From: Methylomonas rhizoryzae
Lineage (GTDB): Bacteria; Pseudomonadota; Gammaproteobacteria; Methylococcales; Methylomonadaceae
NCBI RefSeq assembly: GCF_008632455.1
Contig: NZ_CP043929.1
Span: 1,364,001-1,428,000, forward strand
Direction: 5' to 3'
Length of the DNA stretch: 64,000 nucleotides
The position numbers and the translations under genes were made by a program. This document shows positions 1 through 6,376 of the stretch, piece after piece (positions within the stretch are counted from its first letter, which is position 1; every line of letters begins with the position of its first letter). Below the pieces are notes generated by a model, which saw nothing but the letters and a program-made list of their open reading frames with translations, was not told where the DNA came from and searched no databases.

Positions 1-302
1 TCCTTGTCGGTCAGCACAGACAAACAGGTCGCGCCGTTGAAAGCGTAATCGACCGCGATTTCGACCGGCTTGAAATCCTCCCGGATCACGCCCTGACTGG
101 GCGAGGCCTTTTTGATTTCGGCGATGATCGCCGGTTTTTGCTGGTCGGCCTTGCTGCGCAAGGCTTGGTAAAAGCCGCGCGGGCCTTGCACGCTGCCGGC
201 GATTTCCTGCAGCAACGCAATCGGCGTATTGCTCTTGCGGCGGGCGACTTCTTCGGTTTTTTTGGCGAGTATGGTTTTTAGGATGTCTGGTGTATCGGTC
301 AT
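1..302 (-). CDS. trpC: Indole-3-glycerol phosphate synthase (N-terminal part, cut by window edge)
   Basis: The reverse strand reads from an ATG at 302 to the window edge without a stop and gives the first ~100 residues of TrpC, the enzyme that closes the indole ring of indole-3-glycerol phosphate in cytoplasmic tryptophan synthesis. The N-terminal helix (ILKTILAKKTEEVARRK) and the first strand of the TIM barrel (IIAEIKKASPSQG, with the phosphate-site lysine and the KASPS motif) are both present, followed by a second strand ending LSVLTDK. The C-terminal two thirds lie outside the window. trpD lies 580 bp upstream on the same strand, the usual trpD-trpC order, but a toxin-antitoxin pair sits between them. 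The identity is firm; the rest of the gene cannot be judged. Confidence 0.93.
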   Translation of the reverse strand, partial: MTDTPDILKTILAKKTEEVARRKSNTPIALLQEIAGSVQGPRGFYQALRSKADQQKPAIIAEIKKASPSQGVIREDFKPVEIAVDYAFNGATCLSVLTDK

Positions 303-334
303 TGTGCTTGTCTTGTGTGTTTTGTGTTCGATGC

Positions 335-574
335 CTAATCCTGGGCAATCTTTTCCAGTCGCTCAGCGAGCCAGACTTTGATAATCGATTGCCGAGTCAC
401 GCCAAGTTTCCCGGCTTCGCGGTCCAGGGATTCGATCATCCAGGTTGGAAAATCGACATTGACCCGTTTTTGCTCTTGCAGTATCCGCTTCGCTTTTGAA
501 ACGTCTATAGCGGCGGTAATATCGACATCGTCATCAAACTGTTGCTCGAAATCTTTAGCTTTCATACAGTGCAA
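335..574 (-). CDS. brnA: BrnA-type antitoxin (ribbon-helix-helix)
   Basis: This is a 79-residue protein whose C-terminal half (VNVDFPTWMIESLDREAG, then KLGVTRQSIIKVWLAERLE) fits a CopG/BrnA ribbon-helix-helix DNA-binding fold: a short beta strand, a helix, and a helix after the LGVTRQS turn. BrnA antitoxins bind the BrnT RNase and repress their own operon. The gene overlaps the 3' end of brnT by 20 bp with the start at 574; an internal ATG at 565 (MKAKDFEQQF) is an equally reasonable start and would leave an 11-bp overlap. The toxin-first order is typical of brnTA. The acidic N-terminal segment probably forms the toxin-neutralising part, as in the family. Confidence 0.85.
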   Translation of the reverse strand: MHCMKAKDFEQQFDDDVDITAAIDVSKAKRILQEQKRVNVDFPTWMIESLDREAGKLGVTRQSIIKVWLAERLEKIAQD

Positions 575-818
575 TCTCCTCAGTGCGCGAGCGGCGAACG
601 GAAATCAGTCGGATATTTTTTGATCGATAGGTAATTACTGCAGACCAATGTTTGCCCTTAATCTTGCCCATGACCAAGTACCGTGGCTCGTCTTCCGTTT
701 TGGCAGGAATTTCCAGTAATCTTGGGTCTTTCCATAAAGCCTGAGCATCTACAAAGTCAATGCCGTGTTTTAGAAGATTGGTCCGGTTTTTCGTTTCATC
801 GAACTCGAAAGTTATCAT
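555..818 (-). CDS. brnT: BrnT-family toxin (DUF497)
   Basis: This 87-residue protein has the BrnT/DUF497 signature: FEFDETKNRTNLLKHGIDF near the N-terminus (the W/F-D-xxK-xxxNxxKHGI motif), then an antiparallel sheet (RYLVMGKIKGKHWSAVITYR) and a C-terminal ISVRRSRTEE segment. BrnT folds like RelE and is a ribosome-independent RNase that arrests growth until neutralised by BrnA. The start at 818 lies directly beside a 17-bp AT-rich palindrome (819-835), a plausible operator for autoregulation. The pair sits between trpD and trpC on the same strand, so read-through from the trp genes is possible. The N-terminal lysine and histidine and the C-terminal arginines are all present, so the toxin looks intact. 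Confidence 0.88.
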   Translation of the reverse strand: MITFEFDETKNRTNLLKHGIDFVDAQALWKDPRLLEIPAKTEDEPRYLVMGKIKGKHWSAVITYRSKNIRLISVRRSRTEEIALYES

Positions 819-835
819 GGTATAAAAAATATACC
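819..835 (-). promoter_or_regulatory. Palindrome adjoining the brnT start (putative BrnA operator)
   Basis: Perfect inverted repeat GGTATA-aaaaa-TATACC immediately upstream of the brnT start codon. BrnA represses its own operon in characterised systems, so an operator here is plausible. The arms also contain TATA-like hexamers, so the site would overlap the promoter. No binding data can be inferred from sequence alone. Confidence 0.5.
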
Positions 836-881
836 GTTAAACAGCTAAAGGCAAATTGTCGATGGCTTGCCGACCTAAAGC

Positions 882-1889
882 TCAACCATAACCCACCAAC
901 GCCTCAAACTTACCCAACGCACTCCCATCCGCCAAAACCTGATGCGCCAGGCGAATGCCGGCTTCCAGCGAATCGGTCAGGTCGGCGGCGTAGATTGCCG
1001 CGCCGGCGTTCAGAGCGACGATGTCGCGGGCCGGGCCGGGCTGGTTGTTCAGCACGGCGCGGACTATGCTCAGGCTATCCGCCGGGCAGGTAATCGCCAG
1101 GGTTTTCAGGTGGGCGCGGCGCAAGCCGAATTGCTCCGGCGTCAGCGTGTAGCTGTCGATCACGCCGTCTTTGAGTTCGGCCACGTCGGTCGGCGCGGCG
1201 ATGCTGATTTCGTCCAGGCCGTCCTGGGCGTGCACGACCAGCACGTGGCGACTGCCCAGGCGTTTCAACACTTCGGCCACCGGCAGCAGCCATTGTTTGT
1301 CGAACACGCCGATGAGCTGGTGCGGGGCATTGGCCGGATTGGACAGCGGGCCGATCAGGTTGAACAGCGTGCGCACCCCCATTTCCTTGCGGGCCTTAAC
1401 GGTGTGGCGCACCGCGCTGTGGTGTTTGGCGGCGAATAAAAAACCGACGCCGATGTCGGCTACGCATTGCGCCACTTGTTCGGCCGGCAGGTCCAGATTG
1501 ACCCCGGCCAGCTCCAGCAAGTCGGCGCTGCCGCAACAACTGGATACCGAACGGTTGCCGTGCTTGGCGACTTTGCCGCCGGCCGCCGCGACCACGAAAG
1601 CCGCGGTCGTCGAGATGTTGAAAGTGTTGGCGCCGTCGCCGCCGGTGCCGCAGGTATCGATGACGTGCTCGCCGCTGATCGGCACTTTATGCACCAATTC
1701 GCGCAACACGCCGACCGCCGCGGCGATTTCTTCCACCGTTTCGCCCTTGCAGCGCAAGGCGATCAAGAAAGCGGCGATTTGTGCATCGCTGAGTTCGCCG
1801 TTCATCATGGCCCGCATCGCGGTTTGCATTTGTGCGTCGCTTAAATCGCGGCGTTCCAGCAGTTGTTGCAAAATAGGTTGGATGAGCAT
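882..1889 (-). CDS. trpD: Anthranilate phosphoribosyltransferase
   Basis: TrpD transfers the phosphoribosyl group of PRPP to anthranilate, the second committed step of tryptophan synthesis. With the ATG at 1889 the product is 335 residues, the normal length; an upstream in-frame extension to 1988 runs into the DUF411 gene and has no conserved sequence, so I rejected it. Visible hallmarks are the PRPP-binding glycine loop GTGGDG (residues 81-86), NISTTAAFVVAAAGGKVAKHGNR with the KHGNR anthranilate/PRPP motif, SADLLE, and the second metal-binding DGLDEIS region. It lies 31 bp downstream of the DUF411 gene and 63 bp upstream of brnT. trpG and trpE are not in the window. Confidence 0.97.
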   Translation of the reverse strand: MLIQPILQQLLERRDLSDAQMQTAMRAMMNGELSDAQIAAFLIALRCKGETVEEIAAAVGVLRELVHKVPISGEHVIDTCGTGGDGANTFNISTTAAFVVAAAGGKVAKHGNRSVSSCCGSADLLELAGVNLDLPAEQVAQCVADIGVGFLFAAKHHSAVRHTVKARKEMGVRTLFNLIGPLSNPANAPHQLIGVFDKQWLLPVAEVLKRLGSRHVLVVHAQDGLDEISIAAPTDVAELKDGVIDSYTLTPEQFGLRRAHLKTLAITCPADSLSIVRAVLNNQPGPARDIVALNAGAAIYAADLTDSLEAGIRLAHQVLADGSALGKFEALVGYG

Positions 1890-1920
1890 GTCGATCGAAC
1901 GTGGTGTTGCGGATGGGTTT

Positions 1921-2379
1921 TTATTGGCCGGCTTTGTGGTCGGCAAACACTTGGGTGTTGCCGGCGCTGTCGTAAGAAACGACTTCATAGTCGTCTTGTT
2001 TGCCGCCCATTTCCATGCCGGGGCTGCCCATGGGCATGCCGGGCGCGCTGATACCGGCGATTTTGGTTTTTTCGTTCAGCATTTTGCGGATGTCGGCGGC
2101 CGGAACGTGGCCTTCGACGAGGTAACCGTCTACTACCGCGGTATGGCAGGAAGCCAATTGTTCGGGCAGGCCGAGTTTTTGTTTGATTGCTTGCATGTCG
2201 TCGCTGACGATGTCTTTGACTTTGAAGCCGTTTTTGCTGACGTGCTCTATCCATTTACCGCAGCAGCCGCAGGTGGGGCTGCGGTATACCGTCATTTCCG
2301 TGACGGTTTCGTCGCTGTAGGCCGTTTGGGCGAGACCGGCAGCGCCCAGTAAGACGATTAATTGGCTTAGCCGCTTCAT
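1921..2379 (-). CDS. DUF411 periplasmic metal-binding protein
   Basis: This 152-residue exported protein begins with a typical signal peptide (MKRLSQLIVLLGAAGLAQTAYS) and then shows the DUF411 fold: TVYRSPTCGCCGKWIEH (a thioredoxin-like CxxC within TCGCC), followed by SDDMQAIKQKLGLP, the conserved SCHTAVVDGYLVEGHVPA stretch and a C-terminal methionine-rich tail (APGMPMGSPGMEMGG). DUF411 proteins bind copper or related soft metals in the periplasm, and the Met-rich tail fits copper binding. The start at 2379 is followed by a clean signal sequence. It precedes trpD by only 31 bp; whether the two are cotranscribed is unknown and their functions are unrelated. Confidence 0.85.
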   Translation of the reverse strand: MKRLSQLIVLLGAAGLAQTAYSDETVTEMTVYRSPTCGCCGKWIEHVSKNGFKVKDIVSDDMQAIKQKLGLPEQLASCHTAVVDGYLVEGHVPAADIRKMLNEKTKIAGISAPGMPMGSPGMEMGGKQDDYEVVSYDSAGNTQVFADHKAGQ

Positions 2380-2445
2380 AGTTGCTTCCCCCGTGGTTGG
2401 TTTAGCCGCGTATTGTACGCCGCAGGTTCAGCGTTTGCACGGCAG

Positions 2446-2865
2446 CTATTCGCCGCTCAAGGTCAATACCAGCGAGCGGCTGCCGCCTCGGTTGCGGTAT
2501 TCGCATAAATAAATGCCTTGCCAGATTCCCACATTCAAACGGCCGTTACTGATGGGCAGACTGAGGCTGCAGCCGAGCAGGCTGCTTTTCAGGTGTGCCG
2601 GCATGTCGTCCGAACCCTCGTCATCGTGCAAATAATAGGGCTGGTTTTCCGGCACCGCTTGGTTGAAATAACTTTCGAAGTCTTGACGTACGCTGGGGTC
2701 AGCGTTTTCGTTGATGGTCAATCCGGCCGAAGTGTGTTGAATAAACACATGCAACAAACCGACGTTAAGCGATTTAAGCTCGGGTAGATGGGACAGAATC
2801 TCCTCGGTGACCAGATGAAAGCCGCGGTTTCTGGGGTTTAGGCGTATTTGTTTCTGTATCCACAT
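2446..2865 (-). CDS. yjbQ: YjbQ family protein (UPF0047)
   Basis: This 139-residue cytoplasmic protein is a full-length member of the YjbQ/UPF0047 family, annotated in databases as secondary thiamine-phosphate synthase because family members can complement thiE mutants; the true cellular reaction is not settled. Diagnostic motifs are LHVFIQHTSAGLTINENAD (the HTSAGLTINE signature), HDDEGSDDMPAHLKS (the conserved metal-binding D/H cluster) and IGNGRLNVGIWQG-like C-terminal residues (PISNGRLNVGIWQGIYLCE). It lies 66 bp upstream of the DUF411 gene on the same strand. The first methionine gives the standard start MWIQKQIRL. Confidence 0.93.
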   Translation of the reverse strand: MWIQKQIRLNPRNRGFHLVTEEILSHLPELKSLNVGLLHVFIQHTSAGLTINENADPSVRQDFESYFNQAVPENQPYYLHDDEGSDDMPAHLKSSLLGCSLSLPISNGRLNVGIWQGIYLCEYRNRGGSRSLVLTLSGE

Positions 2866-2981
2866 GGTAATAGGTAAAAGGAGTGGGGCAATCGTAAAGG
2901 ATGCGCCACTGTAGCTTATTCGCTGGGGATGGAAAACCCGGCTGCTGCCTAGCCGGATGGCTTAAGGGCGGCCTAAAACCA

Positions 2982-3085
2982 CTTGGAACCAAGCAGGCAT
3001 GCTGCCCCATTCGCGCGAAGTGGGTCTTGGCCTGATCCGCATGCCGTACTTGACCGCCGGCAACAGGCAGCAACCTCTAGGGTTG
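2982..3085. other. Cluster of short hairpins between yjbQ and the IS element
   Basis: The 245-bp gap upstream of yjbQ has no convincing gene but holds three compact inverted repeats within about 100 bp: CTTGG-AA-CCAAG (2982-2993), CCCATTCGCGCGAAGTGGG (3006-3024, perfectly paired apart from one T/G position on each side) and CAACC-tctag-GGTTG (3071-3085). A further weak dyad (GCAGGCATGCTGC) lies between the first two. The cluster could be a structured RNA, a terminator remnant or a repeat; I could not match it to 6S, SRP or another known RNA. Confidence 0.4.
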
Positions 3086-3110
3086 TTGGTGTTTTGCCGC
3101 CACTACAATA

Positions 3111-4200
3111 TTAATCGTCTCAAAAGTTTTCGCGCAGCACTTACCTAAAATCCATGGCATAGGCAGTATCCGTTAACCGGAAAAAGCTTCTGACCAGATC
3201 GATTTTTTGTTGAATGGCTTGCATTGTCGCGAAGATGACGGCTTCCATTTCTTGTTTGTTTCTAATGCTTCGTTTGCCTGCTTCAGCCTTGGCATGGTTC
3301 CAGACTTGTTCATCAGGATTCAACTCAGGCGAATAGGGCGGCAGAAAGGCCATCATGATTTGGCCCGCTTGTGTCTCCAAAAAGGCGCTGACTTTTTTGC
3401 TGTGGTGATATTTTGCGTTGTCGGCAATGATAAATACCGGGCAACCCGCGTCGTGACGTAGTTTCTGCAGGAAGGCAATGAAGGTGTCGGCGTTCATGGT
3501 GCCCTCAATGACGTCAAAATGGAGGTCGCCGCGAGCAGAAACAGCACTGATTAGCTTGAAGCCAAATCGCCCACCACTATTCCTGACAACCGGTGTTTCA
3601 CCGATCTTGCCCCAGGTCGTACCTCGATGGGCATCGCTGCGAAAACTCGCTTCATCGACGAAATAAAGGCGTGCTCCATATCTTTTCGCTTCCGACACAG
3701 CTTCAGGGTAGGTTTTAGCAAGGTAAGCCTTCACTTTATCGGGGTCTTGCTTGTAAGCTTTGTACAGCGGACGTTGAGGGCTTAGGCCTAAGTGCCCCAG
3801 CAGGCGGCAAACCCCACTTTTCGACAGCCGTAGTCCCCGTTCTGTCTCCAGCAGCGCACGGATCGTGTTGGCTGTCCACAAGCAAAATGGCAACTTGTAA
3901 TTTAAGGGGTTGCCCATGGTCACCGCGTCATAAAGCCATTTCAGGTCATCCGCTGTAACTTTCTTGGGGCGACCCTGCCGACTTTTTTCGGCCAATGCCG
4001 ACCAGCCGCCCTGACGGTAGCGGGCCAACCACTCAAATACCGTTCGTTTCGGGATATTGAAGACACGCGCCACAAGTGTGATGGGCTCTTTCCGCACTAC
4101 TACGGCTTCGACGACTTCTTTGCGCTTTTGGCTTCGTTTTTCTGCTCTCTCCATGCCGCCATTTTAACATGCTGCATGCGAGAACTTATGGGACGGTTAA
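3111..4200 (-). mobile_element. IS630-family insertion sequence, complete
   Basis: The element is 1,090 bp with one transposase gene. Its ends form terminal inverted repeats: TTAATCGTCTCAAAAGTT at the left end against TTAACCGTCCCATAAGTT read inward from the right end, and similarity continues for several more bases (TTCGC/CTCGC). A TA dinucleotide flanks each side (3109-3110 and 4201-4202), the target duplication expected for IS630/Tc1-mariner elements. The size is normal for the family. The element sits between yjbQ and the end of the pst operon and disrupts no recognisable gene. Intact ends plus an intact transposase suggest recent insertion. Confidence 0.9.
3141..4154 (-). CDS. IS630-family transposase
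   Basis: This 337-residue transposase has an N-terminal helix-turn-helix region (LVARVFNIPKRTVFEWLARY) with a linker KSRQGRPKKVT, a second HTH-like segment (GLRLSKSGVCRLLGHLGLS), then the DDE catalytic core: first Asp in YFVDEASF, second Asp in FIIADNAKYH, and the acidic third residue in PPYSPELNPDEQVW. All three catalytic positions and the DNAKYHHSK signature are present, and there is no frameshift, unlike many IS630 members that require programmed frameshifting. It cuts and pastes the element at TA sites. It occupies nearly the whole IS with short flanks to the inverted repeats. Confidence 0.95.
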   Translation of the reverse strand: MERAEKRSQKRKEVVEAVVVRKEPITLVARVFNIPKRTVFEWLARYRQGGWSALAEKSRQGRPKKVTADDLKWLYDAVTMGNPLNYKLPFCLWTANTIRALLETERGLRLSKSGVCRLLGHLGLSPQRPLYKAYKQDPDKVKAYLAKTYPEAVSEAKRYGARLYFVDEASFRSDAHRGTTWGKIGETPVVRNSGGRFGFKLISAVSARGDLHFDVIEGTMNADTFIAFLQKLRHDAGCPVFIIADNAKYHHSKKVSAFLETQAGQIMMAFLPPYSPELNPDEQVWNHAKAEAGKRSIRNKQEMEAVIFATMQAIQQKIDLVRSFFRLTDTAYAMDFR

Positions 4201-4219
4201 TAACAAAAGGACTAAATGA

Positions 4220-4759
4220 TTAACCGGGCCTATCGGCCACGGTTTTCTCCAGCATTTCCAGGCTTAGTCCTTCGACTTTTGCGCGCCACAATTGCGGTTG
4301 CACGGGAAAGGGTTTGAAGGTTCCGGTGGCCCTGTAACCGCGCCGACGGTAGTAATCGATCAATTCGCTACGACACGGAATGACGAACATTAAAAAGCGT
4401 TGCAGCGGCCAAAGGTTTTGGGCTTGCGTTTCGGCGGCATGCAGCAGCCGTTTGCCGATGCCGCCGCCCTGTAACGGCGGACTGACGGCCAGCATGCCGA
4501 TATGCACGTCGGCATCGACCCTTTGCAAATGCACGGAACCGACCGCGACGGCGCCGGCTTTACAGGCTATCAGCAAGGAGTCGGTTCGCTTCAGCAGACC
4601 GGACAATTCCGCGGCGTCGGTGCGCTTCCCGTCCAACAGATCGGCTTCGGTAGTCCAACCCGCGCGGCTGGATTCGCCGCGATAAGCCGAATTAATCAAT
4701 TCCACCAAAGCCGGCACGTCGTCGAGGCAAGCCGGCGCGAACTGCAAATCGAAATCCAC
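4220..4759 (-). CDS. GNAT-family N-acetyltransferase
   Basis: This 179-residue protein fits the GNAT fold. The acetyl-CoA pyrophosphate loop is visible as MLAVSPPLQGGGIGKRLLHAAE (Q/RxxGxG/A motif as QGGGIGK), and the C-terminal region ends with FVIPCRSELIDYYRRRGYRATGTFKPFP, the usual aromatic YYxxxGY segment that follows the fifth strand. The substrate cannot be read from the sequence. It starts 13 bp after phoU on the same strand, so it is probably the last gene of the pst-phoU operon, just before the IS630 element. Its connection to phosphate uptake is unknown. Confidence 0.85.
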   Translation of the reverse strand: MDFDLQFAPACLDDVPALVELINSAYRGESSRAGWTTEADLLDGKRTDAAELSGLLKRTDSLLIACKAGAVAVGSVHLQRVDADVHIGMLAVSPPLQGGGIGKRLLHAAETQAQNLWPLQRFLMFVIPCRSELIDYYRRRGYRATGTFKPFPVQPQLWRAKVEGLSLEMLEKTVADRPG

Positions 4760-4772
4760 GAAGCCGACGGCT

Positions 4773-5495
4773 TTAACGGTCGGACGACTTGATGGTATGT
4801 TCCAACTCTTCGCGGCTCAGGTGGCGAACGTCTTTGCCCTTCACCATGTAGATCACGTGCTCGCACACGTTGCAGGAATGGTCGCCGATACGCTCCAGCG
4901 CACGGGCTGTCCACAGCATGTCTAGCGCGCGCGTGATGTTGCGCGGGTCTTCCATCATCTGGGTGATGAGCTGGCGGGTGATGCTGGTATATTCCCGGTC
5001 CACCTTGCTGTCTTGCGCGGTGATGGCGATCACTTCCTCGGTATCGGTACGGGCATAGGCGTCCAGGGCGCCGTTCAGCATTTCCTTGACCAATTCCAGC
5101 AAATGTTCGATTTCGTAATATTTATCCTGATAATAATCGCCGCTTTCCAGACGCATGGTCATTTTGGCGATACGGGCCGCTTCGTCGCCTATCCGCTCCA
5201 GATCGGTAATGATCTTGATCGTGGCGATCAGCATGCGCAGGTCGAATGCGGCCGGCTGGCGTTTGGCCATGATTTCGGTGCATTCGTGATCGATGTCTTT
5301 TTCCAGCGCATTGACCAATTGGTCTTGCTGTATGACTTTCTCGGCGCTTTCCATGTCGTAACTCATGAAGGCGTTGGTCGCCAAATCCACTTGTTGTTCG
5401 ACCAAGCCGCCCATGGTCAACACTTTGTTGCGGATGTCTTCCATTTCCTTGTTGAACTGACGGGAAATGTGTTGGTTGATGATGGTGTTATCCAT
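4773..5495 (-). CDS. phoU: Phosphate-signalling protein PhoU
   Basis: PhoU (240 residues, usual length) is the cytoplasmic three-helix-bundle protein that links the Pst transporter to the PhoR kinase and keeps the Pho regulon off when phosphate is plentiful. Two tandem PhoU repeats are seen, each with the metal-binding E(D)xxxD motif: DLERIGDEAARIAK in the first and ALERIGDHSCNVCEHVIYM in the second. The N-terminal QFNKEMEDIRNKVLTMGGLVEQQ is classical. It begins 12 bp after pstB ends and so is translated from the same message. phoB and phoR are not in the window. Confidence 0.98.
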   Translation of the reverse strand: MDNTIINQHISRQFNKEMEDIRNKVLTMGGLVEQQVDLATNAFMSYDMESAEKVIQQDQLVNALEKDIDHECTEIMAKRQPAAFDLRMLIATIKIITDLERIGDEAARIAKMTMRLESGDYYQDKYYEIEHLLELVKEMLNGALDAYARTDTEEVIAITAQDSKVDREYTSITRQLITQMMEDPRNITRALDMLWTARALERIGDHSCNVCEHVIYMVKGKDVRHLSREELEHTIKSSDR

Positions 5496-5507
5496 GTTGG
5501 CGTGCTC

Positions 5508-6341
5508 CTAGCCGTAACGGCCGGTGATGTAGTCTTCTGTTTGTTTTTTAGCCGGATTGGTGAACAATTCGCTGGTTTCGCCGAATTCGATCAACTCTCC
5601 CATATACATGAAGGCGGTGTAGTCGGACACCCGCGCCGCTTGTTGCATGTTATGGGTGACGATGACGATAGTGTATTTTTCTTTTAATTCGTCGATCAAC
5701 TCCTCGATTTTCAAGGTCGAAATCGGGTCCAAAGCCGAAGCCGGCTCGTCCAGCAAAATCACTTCCGGTTCTATCGCTATCGCCCGGGCGATGACCAGAC
5801 GTTGCTGCTGACCGCCGGACATGCCCAAGGCGTTGTCGTTCAAGCGGTTTTTCACCTCGTCCCACAACGCCGCGCCGCGCAGGGATTTTTCGACGATTTC
5901 ATCCAACACCCGCCGGTCGTTGACGCCTTGGATACGCAAGCCGTAGGCGACGTTTTCGTAAATGGTCTTGGGGAAGGGGTTAGGCTTTTGAAACACCATG
6001 CCCACTCGGCGCCGCAGGGCGGCGACGTTGATGTTTTTATCGTAAATGTCTTCGCCGTCCAGCAGGATCTTGCCTTCTATCCGCACGCCGTCGACCAGGT
6101 CGTTCATGCGATTGATGCAGCGCAACAAGGTGGATTTACCGCAACCGCTGGGACCGATGTAGGCGGTCACTTTCTTGCGCGGCATGGTCATGGTGACCTT
6201 GTGCAAGGCTTGTTTGCTGCCGTAAAACAGATTCAGGTTCTCCACGCTGATGCAAGGGTCGAACGAATCTTTGCTGTCTTTATCCGCCCGGTTCAGCGCA
6301 CTGATATCGATGGCGTGGGTTTTTCTTACTTCAGTTGTCAT
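5508..6341 (-). CDS. pstB: Phosphate ABC transporter ATPase PstB
   Basis: PstB powers phosphate import through PstC/PstA. The 277-residue protein has Walker A GPSGCGKSTLLR, the PstB-typical RVGMVFQKPNPFPKTIYENVAYG around the Q-loop, signature MSGGQQQRLVIARAIA, Walker B VILLDEPASALDP and the switch histidine in IVIVTHNMQQAARVSD. The C-terminal TEDYITGRYG is characteristic of PstB. The N-terminal extension of ~30 residues (MTTEVRKTHAIDI...) before CISVENLNLFYGSKQAL is common in gammaproteobacterial PstB. A 35-bp gap separates it from pstA upstream, and phoU follows 12 bp downstream. Confidence 0.98.
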   Translation of the reverse strand: MTTEVRKTHAIDISALNRADKDSKDSFDPCISVENLNLFYGSKQALHKVTMTMPRKKVTAYIGPSGCGKSTLLRCINRMNDLVDGVRIEGKILLDGEDIYDKNINVAALRRRVGMVFQKPNPFPKTIYENVAYGLRIQGVNDRRVLDEIVEKSLRGAALWDEVKNRLNDNALGMSGGQQQRLVIARAIAIEPEVILLDEPASALDPISTLKIEELIDELKEKYTIVIVTHNMQQAARVSDYTAFMYMGELIEFGETSELFTNPAKKQTEDYITGRYG

Positions 6342-6376
6342 GTGATTAATCCGAACCTATCGTGTTGATTACGAAC

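Noticed and set aside
1171..2352. A 393-codon forward frame over trpD and the DUF411 gene
   Set aside because: Shadow of two well-supported minus-strand genes; its translation has no recognisable domain.
2880..3100. SRP (4.5S) or 6S RNA in the gap upstream of yjbQ
   Set aside because: The conserved SRP tetraloop region (GGAAGCAGCC type) and the 6S bulge are absent on both strands.
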